Shown here: positions 49,728-59,414 of the stretch, piece after piece | Numbering within the stretch: the first letter of the stretch is position 1 | Layout of the letters: each line of letters starts with the position of its first letter | Notes under the pieces: model-generated | Told to the model about the DNA's origin: nothing | Seen by the model: only the letters and a program-made list of their open reading frames with translations | The model's database searches: none | Source: SXVE01 sp036388895 | Lineage (GTDB): Bacteria; Acidobacteriota; Blastocatellia; Pyrinomonadales; Pyrinomonadaceae | Assembly (NCBI GenBank): GCA_036388895.1 | Contig: DASVQY010000054.1 | Location: forward strand, 1 to 64,000 | Reading direction: 5' to 3' | DNA length: 64,000 nucleotides | Program-made: the position numbers and the translations under genes

Positions 49728-50894
49728 ATGAAAAACGAAACTGTTTCCGTCAAACTCGGCGCAAAAAAGCATTCATATAAAATCGAAATCGGACATAATA
49801 CGCTTGAAAAATGCGGCGATTGGGCGAAAAATTCTTTGCCGAAAAGCGCGAAAAAAATTGTAATTGTTTCCAATCCTAAAATTTTCCGGCTTTACGGCGA
49901 ACGCGCTCAAAACAGTTTGAGCGAAGCCGGTTACGAAACGCTCGTTTGGCTGATGAACGACGGCGAAAAATACAAAAATCTGCGCTCGCTCGAAAGCGCT
50001 CTGAGATTTTTCAGCGAAAATAATCTTTCGCGCACCGATGCGGTGGTCGCGCTCGGCGGCGGCGTAGTCGGCGATCTTGCAGGGTTCGCGTCAGCGATTT
50101 ACCAGCGCGGAATTGCTTTTTTGCAGATTCCGACGACATTTCTAGCGATGATTGACTCATCCGTCGGCGGAAAAACCGCTGTTAATTCGGAATTCGGAAA
50201 AAACTTAATCGGCGCTTTTCACCAGCCGAACGGAGTTCTGGTTGACGTTTCTGTCTTGAAGACTCTGCCGAAAAGAGAATTGATCGCCGGATTTTGCGAA
50301 GCCGTTAAACAGGGTGCAATTGCCGACGAAAAACTTTTTAATCGTACCGGAGAATTTCTGCGCAATTTCTCCCTGAACAAGTTCAAGAAATTTTACGACG
50401 ATGAAGGGTTCGTTTCCGCTCTTAAAAGCCTTATCGCCGCTCAAGTCGGCTTTAAGGCGGAAATTGTTCAGCAAGATGAAAAAGAAAGCTCCGAAAGAAG
50501 TGACGGAAAATCGCGTAAAATTCTAAATTTCGGACATACTTTAGGTCATGCGCTCGAAAAAGTAACCGATTATAAATATTTTAAGCATGGCGAAGCGGTC
50601 GGTTACGGAATTTTATTCGCCGCCGAGCTCTCGAAAACACTTGATATTTTTGATGAAAATGAATTAAAATCGTTAAACGATGTTATGCATCGTGTCGGCA
50701 ACTTACCGAGAGCCGATGAAATCGCACCGAATGATTTAATCCAAGCATTCAAATACGATAAAAAAACAATCGGGAAGTCTCTTCAGTGGATTCTCCTCGA
50801 AGGCATCGGCAAACCGGTAATAGTATCCGACGAAAACATTCCGAATTCAGCCATACAAAAAACTCTCGAAAAGGTTTTACTATCCCGAAATTGA
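49728..50894 (+). CDS. aroB: 3-dehydroquinate synthase
   Basis: 388 residues from the ATG at 49728 (MKNETVSVKLG). An earlier start would run through the T-rich terminator. ALGGGVVGDLAGFAS, QIPTTFLAMIDSSVGGKTAVN and NFGHTLGHALE are the NAD- and zinc-binding motifs. It makes 3-dehydroquinate from DAHP, step two of the shikimate pathway. A 20-residue charged insertion (DEKESSERSDGKSRK) lies before the NFGHTLGH motif. Confidence 0.95.
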   Translation: MKNETVSVKLGAKKHSYKIEIGHNTLEKCGDWAKNSLPKSAKKIVIVSNPKIFRLYGERAQNSLSEAGYETLVWLMNDGEKYKNLRSLESALRFFSENNLSRTDAVVALGGGVVGDLAGFASAIYQRGIAFLQIPTTFLAMIDSSVGGKTAVNSEFGKNLIGAFHQPNGVLVDVSVLKTLPKRELIAGFCEAVKQGAIADEKLFNRTGEFLRNFSLNKFKKFYDDEGFVSALKSLIAAQVGFKAEIVQQDEKESSERSDGKSRKILNFGHTLGHALEKVTDYKYFKHGEAVGYGILFAAELSKTLDIFDENELKSLNDVMHRVGNLPRADEIAPNDLIQAFKYDKKTIGKSLQWILLEGIGKPVIVSDENIPNSAIQKTLEKVLLSRN

Positions 50895-50938
50895 GTCTGA
50901 CGATTTTTTTCTACTTCGACAGAGAGGTCAAACAAAAT

Positions 50939-51355
50939 ATGTGCAAGCCAGCAAAAAATCGCGCCGGCGAACGCGGCAGCGCGAAAACGAAATTTTTATT
51001 GATGTTAGTCGTTTTATTTCTAATCGGAAACGCGGGATTAAATTATATTCCCGTTGCTTACGAAGGCGAAAGTTTCAAGCAGGAGATGCAAACCGCGGTT
51101 GTTCAAGGTTTAGCCACTCCGACGAACGGCGCTAAACCGACGGATTTTGTAAAGCAAAAATTGAAAAGAGCCGCGCAGGAAAATAATTTGCCATCTGACG
51201 CTTTTGTAGATGTCAAACAAAACGGCAACAGCATCCAGGCGAGGGTTTATTACTTAAAACCGGTCCAGGTACTGCCTTTCGGACTTTACACTTACAATTA
51301 TGAATTTGACCACACCGCGACGCCTTTGGGATTTCTGACCAAGAGTTTAAATTAA
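50939..51355 (+). CDS. Single-pass membrane protein of unknown function
   Basis: 138 residues from the ATG at 50939 (AGAGAGG ahead). A basic N-terminus, one membrane helix (about 18-37), then a soluble domain with FVDVKQNGNSIQARVYYLKPV and YTYNYEFDH. Not recognised. Follows aroB by 44 bases and may be co-transcribed. Confidence 0.65.
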   Translation: MCKPAKNRAGERGSAKTKFLLMLVVLFLIGNAGLNYIPVAYEGESFKQEMQTAVVQGLATPTNGAKPTDFVKQKLKRAAQENNLPSDAFVDVKQNGNSIQARVYYLKPVQVLPFGLYTYNYEFDHTATPLGFLTKSLN

Positions 51356-51382
51356 AAAACCAAGATAAATATCATACTGTAG

Positions 51383-51453
51383 AAAAAAACAGGATGGTGA
51401 AAGACTGTTCGGATATTTTATTATCCTACAAATCTTGCACCTCCTGTTTTTTT
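51383..51453. terminator. Bidirectional terminator between convergent genes
   Basis: AAAAAAACAGGA (51383-51394) and TCCTGTTTTTTT (51442-51453) pair over 12 bases, extended by GGTG/CACC. It lies between the gene ending at 51355 and the one ending at 51482. Confidence 0.75.
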
Positions 51454-51481
51454 GATTTTTATCAATTCCAGCGAATTCAAT

Positions 51482-53368
51482 CTAAATTGCCGCCGCGACA
51501 GCTTCTCGAACTTTCACCGGTTGAATTTGAATCAAACTTTGCGGAGCTTCTGCAAGCCAGGTTGACGGGCAAACGCCGCACGTCGTGCATTTTTCGACCG
51601 CCGGACACGGTTTCGATGAAAGCGCCGCGTGCGCTTTTTCGTGTTCGGTTCGCAAAAATTCAAACGACAAGCCCGAATCTACGATTGACCACGGAAGAAA
51701 CTCGCCGTATTCACGGTTTCTCGAAGTGTGAAATTTCGGATCAATGCCGGTTTCGCGCAGCGCGTCGTTCAAATTTCCTTTGAGCCGCGCCGCCGCTTCG
51801 ATGACTTTGCCGACATTTCGGTCGCCCGAAGAAAACAAAGCCTGTTCGTGCGCGATTCGCGAGGACATATAACGAACTTCAACGTTCGGAATCCGCGATA
51901 AACCTTTGCAAACGTATTTGATTTTTTGTTTCAATTCTTTTTCGTCGCAAATCGCGTCCCACTGCAAAGGCGTATTCGGTTTCGGCACAAAACCGTTGAG
52001 CGAAGGAATGATTTTTCCCGCGCGCCCGAATTTTTTACCCGCTTCGAGCATTCTGTTTTTGATGCGCTCGACCAAAACGAACATTTCGTCCAAATCTTCT
52101 TCGGTTTCCGTCGGAAGACCGACCATCATATAAAGCTTCACGGTCAGCATTCCTCTATCGAAAACTGCGCCGCAAATGTCCACGATTTCGTCGTTCGTTA
52201 AGTTTTTGTTAATGACGCGGCGCAATCGATCCGAGCCGGTTTCCGGGGCGACGGCAATTTGCTGATCGTTCGATTCAACGAGAGCGTCGAGCAATTCATC
52301 GGAAATTTGATCTAAGCGCAAAGAAGAAACCGTAATGCGATAATCCATCTTTCGCAATTCGCTTAAAATCGTCGAAATCTCCGGGTGATCGCAAACTGCG
52401 GTCGAAACAAGTCCGATTTTATTTGTTTTGCCGCGCCATTCAGCCGCTTTCGCCAAAATATCTTTCGCCGGAACGACGCGCGGCGGGTAATAATTGTAGC
52501 CAGCCCAACAAAAACGACAACCTTGCGAGCATCCGCGCGAAATTTCGACCAGAAGCCGGTCGCCCATTTCGGCTTCCGGCGACCAGACGGCGGTCGAAGG
52601 GCAGAAAATATCCTGATTTTTCAAAAATTCGGCGAGTTCGTTTTCGCCGCGTTTGAGAGCGCGGCGCAAAGTTCCTTCTTTCGGATTAACCGCCGCCAAA
52701 GCGCGCCCGACGCGTTTCGGGACGCCTTCGACTTTTGGAATATAATCGAAAACAGTTCCGTCTTCGTTGTAAATTACGTCGTAAAGCGACGGAACGTAAA
52801 AACCGCGCCCGGTTCGCGCCAATTTCAAAAGAATTTCTTCTTTATCGCCGCCTTCCAAAATAGCATCAATCAACTGAAAAGCGAGAATTTCACCTTCGCC
52901 GACGGCAATTACATCAGTGAAATCGGCTATAGGTTCGGGATTCAAAAACGACGACGCGCCGCCCATTATAACAAGCGGATGAAAATGATTTCTGTCTTTC
53001 GACCAAACGGGAATGCCGGAAAGCTGTAGCATTCGCGCCATATTCAGATAATCGGTTTCAAACGAAATCGAAAAAGCGACGATATCGAAATCGCGAATCG
53101 GCGTTTGAGTTTCGAGCGAAAGAAGCGGCGCGCGCGATTTTTCGTATTCGCGCAGATCAAGAGCGTCGGGCAGAAAAACTCTTTCGCACGAAACTTCCGG
53201 GATTTTGTTGAAAAGCTCGTACATCGTGTGAAGACCGAGATTCGCCATTCCGATAGCGTGTGTATTCGGATAACAAAGCGCAATGCGAATCGCTGCGCCC
53301 TGTTTTACCATCCAGCCTTCTTCCGCCGCGAGTTTCCGTTTATAACTTTCGACAATGCGTTTATTCAT
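51482..53368 (-). CDS. B12-binding-domain radical SAM protein
   Basis: 628 residues from the ATG at 53368. N-terminal cobalamin-binding-like domain (IRIALCYPNTHAIGMANLGL, then IVAFSISFETDYLNM). Radical SAM core with SRGCSQGCRFCWAG giving CxxxCxxC. The C-terminal CPAVEKCTTCGVCPSTW suggests a second metal site. It fits the YgiQ-like TIGR03960 family, often found near ribosome and translation genes; the reaction is unproved. Confidence 0.87.
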   Translation of the reverse strand: MNKRIVESYKRKLAAEEGWMVKQGAAIRIALCYPNTHAIGMANLGLHTMYELFNKIPEVSCERVFLPDALDLREYEKSRAPLLSLETQTPIRDFDIVAFSISFETDYLNMARMLQLSGIPVWSKDRNHFHPLVIMGGASSFLNPEPIADFTDVIAVGEGEILAFQLIDAILEGGDKEEILLKLARTGRGFYVPSLYDVIYNEDGTVFDYIPKVEGVPKRVGRALAAVNPKEGTLRRALKRGENELAEFLKNQDIFCPSTAVWSPEAEMGDRLLVEISRGCSQGCRFCWAGYNYYPPRVVPAKDILAKAAEWRGKTNKIGLVSTAVCDHPEISTILSELRKMDYRITVSSLRLDQISDELLDALVESNDQQIAVAPETGSDRLRRVINKNLTNDEIVDICGAVFDRGMLTVKLYMMVGLPTETEEDLDEMFVLVERIKNRMLEAGKKFGRAGKIIPSLNGFVPKPNTPLQWDAICDEKELKQKIKYVCKGLSRIPNVEVRYMSSRIAHEQALFSSGDRNVGKVIEAAARLKGNLNDALRETGIDPKFHTSRNREYGEFLPWSIVDSGLSFEFLRTEHEKAHAALSSKPCPAVEKCTTCGVCPSTWLAEAPQSLIQIQPVKVREAVAAAI

Positions 53369-53420
53369 AAAAATAAGCAACTTAAAAGATTACTATAAAG
53401 TAAGGATTTAATCCAAATAA

Positions 53421-53451
53421 AATGATGAGCGATAAATCGGCGCTCATCATT
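53421..53451 (-). terminator. Terminator after the VWFA gene
   Basis: AATGATGAGCG (53421-53431) and CGCTCATCATT (53441-53451) form an 11-bp stem 44 bases after the VWFA stop on the minus strand, followed by a T-rich tract. Confidence 0.75.
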
Positions 53452-53495
53452 ATTTTGTTTTTCTTTAATTTTGCCAAATAACCGATTCTAAAGAT

Positions 53496-54749
53496 TTACT
53501 TTTTATTTTTCGGTTCTTTCGGCGTCGTGTAAAACGGTCGGTGCTGCACGACGAATTCCTTTTCTTCATACTGTCCGTCACCGTTTACGTCTACTTTTAC
53601 TTCCAGCTTGAATTTTTTACCCGCTTCACGTTTATCGCCGGCGTCGTAAGCGATGCTGTATTGATTGCGCAAAAGCGAATTGATGTTATTTAAATAACCG
53701 GGCAGTTCGCCTTCAAAAGTCATCGGGTAATGCATTCCGCCGGATTCTTTGGCAAAAGTGTTCATCGCGTTTTGCGCCTGCAAAAACGTCAATCGTCCGG
53801 GCATTCCTGTTATATCGTCAGTCGCGGGCAAACGACTTTCATATTTTTTATAAAACAAATTTCCGGTGCTGATGATATAAATCGGAACGCCGGAATTTTG
53901 GATGATTTTTCGAGCCTCGTCGTAATTGGTTTTGCTGAAAGTATCAATGCCGGAAGCGACCAGAATAATGGCGCGGCGTTTCGCCTGCACGTCAACCATT
54001 CCGCCGAAATCAGCCGTTTTTTCTTTCGAGTTTTCCAAAACGACCGCATCGCCTTTGCCGCCGACGAGCGCGAACTTTATCGCGTCGAAAAGATTGTTTT
54101 CGCGAAACGCCGGATTGTTTCTGAGCAGCAAATCCACGGTTTGCCGCAGACGATTCGGGTCGTTCGTGAAATCGGTGATCGTCGTCGGACGCATATCAAA
54201 AGCGATGACCGAAGCGTAATCGTCGGGCGCTTTTATGAATTTTGAAAGAAAATAAGCGACGGGACGAACGACTTCGAGCTTTCCGGCTTCAAATCCGCCG
54301 TTTCCGTATAGCCCGAAAAGCTCCGACCATTTGCTGTATTCAACGACCAAACTGACCGTAATCGGCGCTTCGGGCGTGGCAAACTGAGCTATTTCCTGCT
54401 TGACTCCGTTTTCAAATACGGCAAAATTTTCCTTTTTCAAACCCGTGACGATTTGACCGGTCTTTTTGTTAAAAACCACCGCGTCAACGTTGACGATATT
54501 AGTGTCAACTTTTAGGACTTCCGTATCAACGACGGCGTTTTTCTCTTCTTCTTCGATTTTTTGCTGTTCGGCTTCTTTTTTAAGCTCTTCTTCGGTTTTC
54601 GGCGTCGGACGCTGATTAACCTTATTGTTTCCTTTCGGCGTCTCCGGTCTTTGCGGGCGAGATTGGGCTAAAGCAGCAGTGCTGAAAAGCGATGTGAAAA
54701 TTGCCGATAACAAAACGGAAGCGAAAAACGAACGCTGAATACTCTTCAT
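53496..54749 (-). CDS. VWFA-related secreted protein, acidobacterial type
   Basis: 417 residues. Signal peptide (cleavage near ALAQ), a Pro/Glu/Lys-rich stretch, then VDTNIVNVDAVVFNKKTGQIVTGL and FAVFENGVKQEIAQF, the entry to the VWFA-related acidobacterial domain. A Rossmann-like A domain follows (VSLVVEYSK stands where DxSxS is usual, so MIDAS binding is doubtful). It ends with a YSIAYDAGDKREAGKKFKLEV strand region. Likely a secreted adhesion or scaffold protein. It is the best lineage marker in the window. Confidence 0.88.
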   Translation of the reverse strand: MKSIQRSFFASVLLSAIFTSLFSTAALAQSRPQRPETPKGNNKVNQRPTPKTEEELKKEAEQQKIEEEEKNAVVDTEVLKVDTNIVNVDAVVFNKKTGQIVTGLKKENFAVFENGVKQEIAQFATPEAPITVSLVVEYSKWSELFGLYGNGGFEAGKLEVVRPVAYFLSKFIKAPDDYASVIAFDMRPTTITDFTNDPNRLRQTVDLLLRNNPAFRENNLFDAIKFALVGGKGDAVVLENSKEKTADFGGMVDVQAKRRAIILVASGIDTFSKTNYDEARKIIQNSGVPIYIISTGNLFYKKYESRLPATDDITGMPGRLTFLQAQNAMNTFAKESGGMHYPMTFEGELPGYLNNINSLLRNQYSIAYDAGDKREAGKKFKLEVKVDVNGDGQYEEKEFVVQHRPFYTTPKEPKNKK

Positions 54750-54841
54750 AAATTTTGCCTTTTCTGCGGATTCGAACCTTTAGATACCAATTTTGCGCTT
54801 TTGGTTGGTTTTAATCAAGCAAAAGCGGCAAAACGAACGGC

Positions 54842-54910
54842 AAAAAAGCCGCTGAAATTTTCGGCGAATAACAAAATTATATTTGCTCTCACGTTTTCAG
54901 CGGCTTTTTT
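54842..54910. terminator. 16-bp perfect inverted repeat, terminator
   Basis: AAAAAAGCCGCTGAAA (54842-54857) and its complement at 54895-54910. It lies 26 bases after the stop of the minus-strand gene at 54937. The flanking T and A runs allow use in either direction. Confidence 0.7.
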
Positions 54911-54936
54911 ATTTATGATTTTTTAATTTGATTGAA

Positions 54937-55770
54937 TCAGTTCAAATCAATTTCAATTTTTACGTCGAAAGCGCCGGAATTATCGTTTAAATTTCCTTCG
55001 TTAACGCCGAGGAAAAGCGATCCGTCGCGGGCGGCGACAAATTCGCGCTCAGCGCCGATGTAAATAAAATCGTTATTATCGTCGCCAATAACGGCAATCA
55101 GAGCGCCGGTCGGAACGCTTTTCATCAATTTATTTTCGTCCGGCAGCGTTGAAATGCCGGAAGGCGCCGTAAAACGACCGCTGCCGATAGAAACGCGACC
55201 GTCGGCAGAGATGCGTATTTTTTGTCCCTTTTTGACGACCCACCCGGAATTCGTCCAGCCGTTCGCCGTATTGTCCGCCAGAACTTTGACATTAAGCTCT
55301 ATCGGCTTTGCTTTAACGGCGGTTGAACTAACGGTTTGATTTGCGGATTGATTCGTCGGAGCAGTGTTTGTTTGCGCAGCATCCTTATCAGCGATTTCCG
55401 TTGAAACGGCAGTAGGCGGAGTTGAAGTTTTATCAGTCTGCCCGACGGTGATAATTCTGTTTTCGTTCGCCGAATTATTAGCGTCTTGCGTGCTCGAAGT
55501 TTTTTGGTTGGAGGTATTTACGTTATTTACAGGAGTCTGCGGCGAATCGAATTGAATTGATTCGATGTCTTCGGCTGAAAAAGATAACTGACGCTGACGC
55601 GAGCCTTCGCCGACGGACACGGTAAATTTTCCGTTCGTAAAATTAACGATTTTGCCTTTGATGATACTTCCGTCCTTCAAACGAATCGTATCGGCAAACG
55701 CCAAAACCGACAGCGAGAAAATCAAACAAAACGAACACAACAAGCGAAAAAATCTGGAATTAAAAAGCAT
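54937..55770 (-). CDS. Secreted protein with LecA/PA-IL-like C-terminal domain
   Basis: 277 residues. Signal peptide (to about 27), an SH3-like strand region LKDGSIIKGKIVNF, a long Asn/Thr/Ser-rich linker (about 80-170) and a C-terminal beta-sandwich: GWVVKKGQKIRISADGRVSIG, GALIAVIGD, LFLGVNEGNLNDNSGAFDVKIEI. The last part is the pattern of PA-IL-like calcium lectin domains. A sugar-binding surface protein is likely. Confidence 0.72.
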   Translation of the reverse strand: MLFNSRFFRLLCSFCLIFSLSVLAFADTIRLKDGSIIKGKIVNFTNGKFTVSVGEGSRQRQLSFSAEDIESIQFDSPQTPVNNVNTSNQKTSSTQDANNSANENRIITVGQTDKTSTPPTAVSTEIADKDAAQTNTAPTNQSANQTVSSTAVKAKPIELNVKVLADNTANGWTNSGWVVKKGQKIRISADGRVSIGSGRFTAPSGISTLPDENKLMKSVPTGALIAVIGDDNNDFIYIGAEREFVAARDGSLFLGVNEGNLNDNSGAFDVKIEIDLN

Positions 55771-56083
55771 ATTTCCTCCACGAAATCTTATTTATCGAAC
55801 CGACCAAAAACGAGCGTGTTACGGCGCTGAGCAGAAAAAAATTATATTGAAATTATTCACGGGAAAGCGGTAAATTCAGCTAAACGAGTTGATGTTGAAA
55901 ATACCGGATTGAGTTGCAAATCGCTAACCGACAAATTTTCAAACGATTATACACATTTTTCTTAAAGTTGTTAATCAAATTTAACCATTTAGATTGTTGA
56001 AACGAAAATACTTTTTCTCTGATGACGTAAACTCGTTGTTTACATCGTTTTAGGTTTTAAGAGTTTTGGTAAATAGCAAATTT
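55771..56083. other. AT-rich spacer
   Basis: 313 bases between divergent genes. No reading frame, hairpin or repeat stands out. Confidence 0.5.
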
Positions 56084-56518
56084 ATGAAAATAAATTTTCG
56101 CGCAATTGTAAAAGAGGATTACGATTTTTTGTGGCAGTTGCACAACGCTGCTTTGCGGGAATACGTTGAAAAAACCTGGGGTTGGAACGAAGATTGGCAA
56201 AAGCAGAATTTTGCGGCGAATTTTAATCCAGGGGACGGCGTAATTATAGTTTACGAAAATGAAGATGTCGGTTTTCTCTGGAAAATCGAAAAGGGAAACG
56301 AAATTTTGCTCGCTTCGATTCGGATTTTACCCGAATATCAAAATAAAGGCATCGGCACAAAAATAATCAAGGATTTGCTCGCTTCTTCAAACAAAAACGT
56401 GCGTTTGCAAGTTTTGAAAGTGAATCCGGCGAGAAATCTGTACGCGCGGCTCGGTTTTGTAATCAAAGACGAAACCGATACTCATTTCGTTATGGAAAGA
56501 AAAAGCACGGACGATTAA
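56084..56518 (+). CDS. GNAT-family acetyltransferase
   Basis: 144 residues from the ATG at 56084. A TTG at 56066 is rejected. ILPEYQNKGIGTKIIKDLL is the acetyl-CoA-binding motif A, and VNPARNLYARLGFVIKDE is motif B. The substrate is unknown. A terminator stem overlaps the stop codon. Confidence 0.88.
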   Translation: MKINFRAIVKEDYDFLWQLHNAALREYVEKTWGWNEDWQKQNFAANFNPGDGVIIVYENEDVGFLWKIEKGNEILLASIRILPEYQNKGIGTKIIKDLLASSNKNVRLQVLKVNPARNLYARLGFVIKDETDTHFVMERKSTDD

Positions 56519-56529
56519 TCCGTGCTTTT
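56501..56529. terminator. Terminator overlapping the GNAT stop codon
   Basis: AAAAGCACGGA and TCCGTGCTTTT form an 11-bp stem with the stop codon in the loop. It serves the convergent genes on both sides. Confidence 0.75.
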
Positions 56530-56558
56530 GGGACTATTAAAATCAGCTAAATACAGTT

Positions 56559-57449
56559 TTATTCTTCGTACTGCGGTTCTTCGCGAATTTCGGTCAGACG
56601 TTGCGGGCTTAAATTCAAGACATTTTCGCCGTTTTGAATCGTTACCGGAGCGCTCCAGACGGCAAAACCGCTGCCGGATTTCGTAATGCCGAAAAGGTAA
56701 TAACTGTCCGGTTCGATGTTTTTCATTTGTCCTTTTCCGCTCGGGTCGGTCACCGTCCTGTATTTAATATGCTTGTTAATCGCATTCAAAGCCTCTTTCT
56801 GAAAATCCCCGTAACGCGAAGGATACATTATCGCCAATCCGAGACTATTGGTTAAAGTTTGCCCGTTTATCGGTTCTACGTCCGCGTCACTCAAAATCGT
56901 TTCCAAATCTTTATCGAGCAGATAAAACTTTTCGTTGCGCACAGCTTGCGGCGTGCCGGTTTTGGTGGCGATTTTAGCGTCAATAACAACCGTGCCTTTA
57001 TCTGCCGGAACCGTCGTTACGGTAGTAGATGAAGAAGGTGATTGCGGGAGGGAGACGCTAGAGGGCGCGGATGTCGAAGGAACCGTAACGGTCTGCGAAT
57101 CGGTCGAAGGCGGAATCGAGGTCACGGTTTGCGAATCGGTCGTCGAACGCGCCGTGTCGCGAGTATTGCTTGACGAATCGCGCGCTGCGGCGACATTTAC
57201 ATTAAGACTTCGATTTGCCGTTTCGTCATCGTTGTTTCTTGTCGCGACAAATAAAATAAATAGCACTAAAACGCCCAGAATGCCCAAAACAGCGAATACC
57301 CAGGTCGGGATTCCTTTTTCGCGCGGCGTGTCGGCAACGACGACCTTTCTTTCGATAATCGGTTTGGCAAACGGATGACCGCAGTTCGGGCAAGCGGTCG
57401 CCGCAATGGATACTTCGTGCCCGCAATCGGGACAAACTGTTAATGACAT
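56559..57449 (-). CDS. Zinc-ribbon membrane protein
   Basis: 296 residues. An N-terminal zinc ribbon (CPDCGHEVSIAATACPNCGHPF), one membrane helix (about 48-68), a long Ser/Thr/Val linker (about 75-155) and a periplasmic domain beginning VVIDAKIATKTGTP. The cytosolic ribbon and outer domain suggest signal relay or scaffolding. No family assigned to the C-terminal domain. Confidence 0.75.
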   Translation of the reverse strand: MSLTVCPDCGHEVSIAATACPNCGHPFAKPIIERKVVVADTPREKGIPTWVFAVLGILGVLVLFILFVATRNNDDETANRSLNVNVAAARDSSSNTRDTARSTTDSQTVTSIPPSTDSQTVTVPSTSAPSSVSLPQSPSSSTTVTTVPADKGTVVIDAKIATKTGTPQAVRNEKFYLLDKDLETILSDADVEPINGQTLTNSLGLAIMYPSRYGDFQKEALNAINKHIKYRTVTDPSGKGQMKNIEPDSYYLFGITKSGSGFAVWSAPVTIQNGENVLNLSPQRLTEIREEPQYEE

Positions 57450-57676
57450 AAAAAATAACCTCCGCTATTCGATTTGGATGATATAAATAGTAACTTTTTC
57501 AAAAACTTAAAAGTGTAAAACGCCTCGCCGATAAACAAAGCTATATCCGGCAAAACGTAAGTGAATTGGAGTTTGGCAAATGTTGATGAAACTTCGGCTT
57601 TTTGATACTCGGCTGCATTCCTCAAAGACTCTAAGATTTGCGTCGAATCTGAAAAAGTTGAAAAAGAATCATTCAT
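57440..57676 (-). CDS. Doubtful small protein upstream of the zinc-ribbon gene
   Basis: 78 residues. MNDSFSTFSDSTQILESLRN and then FTYVLPDIALFIGEAFYTFKF. It overlaps the zinc-ribbon gene by 10 bases and lacks a ribosome-binding site. It could be coupled, but composition is not decisive. Confidence 0.25.
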   Translation of the reverse strand: MNDSFSTFSDSTQILESLRNAAEYQKAEVSSTFAKLQFTYVLPDIALFIGEAFYTFKFLKKLLFISSKSNSGGYFLCH

Positions 57677-57866
57677 AAAATATGTATTAAATGCAAACAG
57701 TAAATGTTCGCGCCGAAAGTAACTGCAAGGATTATGCCGATGTATTTCATCTTACGAAAAACAACAGTATGCAATTGTTTTTATTTTTGATTGGGCTAAT
57801 ACACTGAATAAAAAATATAAGGGAACGTATTTTGCATTATATTTGAAATAATTTTTTGAAAATTTT

Positions 57867-58901
57867 ATGAAAAAATCGGGATTGGTGAGATTAAGCGCAA
57901 AAGGGCTTTACTGCGAACGCGGCGATTTTTACATTGATCCGTGGCTGCCGGTAAAAAAAGCCGTTTTGACGCACGCGCACGCCGATCACACTTATCGCGG
58001 CAATCAGGATTATTTAGTGCCGAAAGAAGGCGAACGGCTTTCGCGCATTCGGCTCGGCGACGAAGCAAGAATCTCAACTCAAAGATACGGCGAAGTTTCA
58101 GATATAAACGGCGTCAAAATTTCGTTTCATCCTGCCGGACACGTTCTCGGTTCGGCGCAGGTTCGCGTCGAATATAAAGGCGAGATTTGGGCGATTTCAG
58201 GCGATTATAAATTGATGCCTGACGCAACTTGCGCGCCGTTTGAACCGGTAAAATGTCATCATTTTATTACCGAAGCAACGTTCGGATTGCCGATTTACCG
58301 GTGGCAGCCAACGGAATTTATTTTCAAAGAAATCAACGAATGGTGGCGGCGCAATCAGGAAAAGGAAAAAGTTTCGGTGATTTTCGCTTATTCTCTCGGC
58401 AAATCGCAGCGGATTATGAACGGAATTGACCGTTCAATCGGCAAAATTTTCACGCACGGCGCGGTCGAGCGCTTGACGCAGGCTTATCGAGATTCGGGTG
58501 TTGATTTGCCGGAAACGAAATATGTCGGCGCGGTCGAAAATAGAAAAGAATTCGCCGGTTCGCTCGTCGTCGCGCCGCCTTCGGCGCACGGTTCGACATG
58601 GCTGAAAAAATTCGGCGTACATTCGACCGGATTCGCTTCCGGCTGGATGATTGTTCGCGGCGCACGTCGTCAAAAAGCGGTTGATCGTGGTTTTGTATTG
58701 TCGGATCACGCCGATTGGACTGAACTGCAAACGGCGATTCGCAATTCGGAAGCCGAGACGGTTTATGTCACACACGGCTTTATTCCTGAACTCGTTCGCT
58801 GGCTGAACGAACAGTCTATAAACGCCGTTCCGCTGAAAACGCAATACGGAGATGAGGAAGAAAGGGAAAATGACGAGTTGAAAAATGAGAACCTGGATTG
58901 A
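57867..58901 (+). CDS. Ligase-associated metallo-beta-lactamase DNA exonuclease
   Basis: 344 residues. THAHADHTYRGN is the metal-binding HxHxDH motif, FHPAGHVLGSAQ and ISGDYKLMPD follow, and LSDHADWTEL near the end is the beta-CASP-type histidine motif. The family is known as the exonuclease encoded next to ATP-dependent DNA ligases of the LigB/Lhr repair cluster. Here the ligase follows two genes later in the same direction. It probably trims DNA ends before sealing. Confidence 0.9.
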   Translation: MKKSGLVRLSAKGLYCERGDFYIDPWLPVKKAVLTHAHADHTYRGNQDYLVPKEGERLSRIRLGDEARISTQRYGEVSDINGVKISFHPAGHVLGSAQVRVEYKGEIWAISGDYKLMPDATCAPFEPVKCHHFITEATFGLPIYRWQPTEFIFKEINEWWRRNQEKEKVSVIFAYSLGKSQRIMNGIDRSIGKIFTHGAVERLTQAYRDSGVDLPETKYVGAVENRKEFAGSLVVAPPSAHGSTWLKKFGVHSTGFASGWMIVRGARRQKAVDRGFVLSDHADWTELQTAIRNSEAETVYVTHGFIPELVRWLNEQSINAVPLKTQYGDEEERENDELKNENLD

Positions 58902-58919
58902 TGAAACCGAAATTTAGAA

Positions 58920-59414
58920 ATGTATAAATTTAGAAAACTCGAGCCCGAAGATTTCCCTTTAATGCTCAAATGGCTTTCGGAAAATCACGTCAGGGAATGG
59001 TGGAATGATGGCGACGATACGCTTGAAAAAGTCGCTCTGCATTACGGTGAACGCAGCGAAGATGTGCGCAGATTTATTTTAATCCAGGAAAAGGAAGGAG
59101 TTGAAAAAAGCATCGGTTATTTTCAGTATTATTTTGCGTCCGGCGGCGAAATCGGAATTGATCAATTCATTGGCGAAAAAGATTATTTGGGAAAAGGTGT
59201 CGGGGAAAAGGCAATTAGATTATTTATTGAATTGATAATCCGAGTACATAATCCGAAGCACGTTATTCTCGATCCTTCGCCGGAAAATAAAAGAGCGATT
59301 AGATGTTATGAAAAAGTCGGTTTTGTGCATTTTGAAACCCGACAAAACGAGAACGGAGAACCGGCTTATATGATGCGGCTGAAAATTGGAGCGCTCCATA
59401 ATTTATTAAAATGA
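58920..59414 (+). CDS. GNAT acetyltransferase, AAC(6')-like
   Basis: 164 residues. FRKLEPEDFPLMLKWLSENHVREWW and GIDQFIGEKDYLGKGVGEKAI and DPSPENKRAIRCYEKVGF match the aminoglycoside 6'-N-acetyltransferase-type GNAT group. It begins 18 bases after the exonuclease and overlaps the ligase start by 4 bases (ATGA). Its place in a repair operon suggests a protein or nucleotide substrate is as likely as an antibiotic. Confidence 0.85.
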   Translation: MYKFRKLEPEDFPLMLKWLSENHVREWWNDGDDTLEKVALHYGERSEDVRRFILIQEKEGVEKSIGYFQYYFASGGEIGIDQFIGEKDYLGKGVGEKAIRLFIELIIRVHNPKHVILDPSPENKRAIRCYEKVGFVHFETRQNENGEPAYMMRLKIGALHNLLK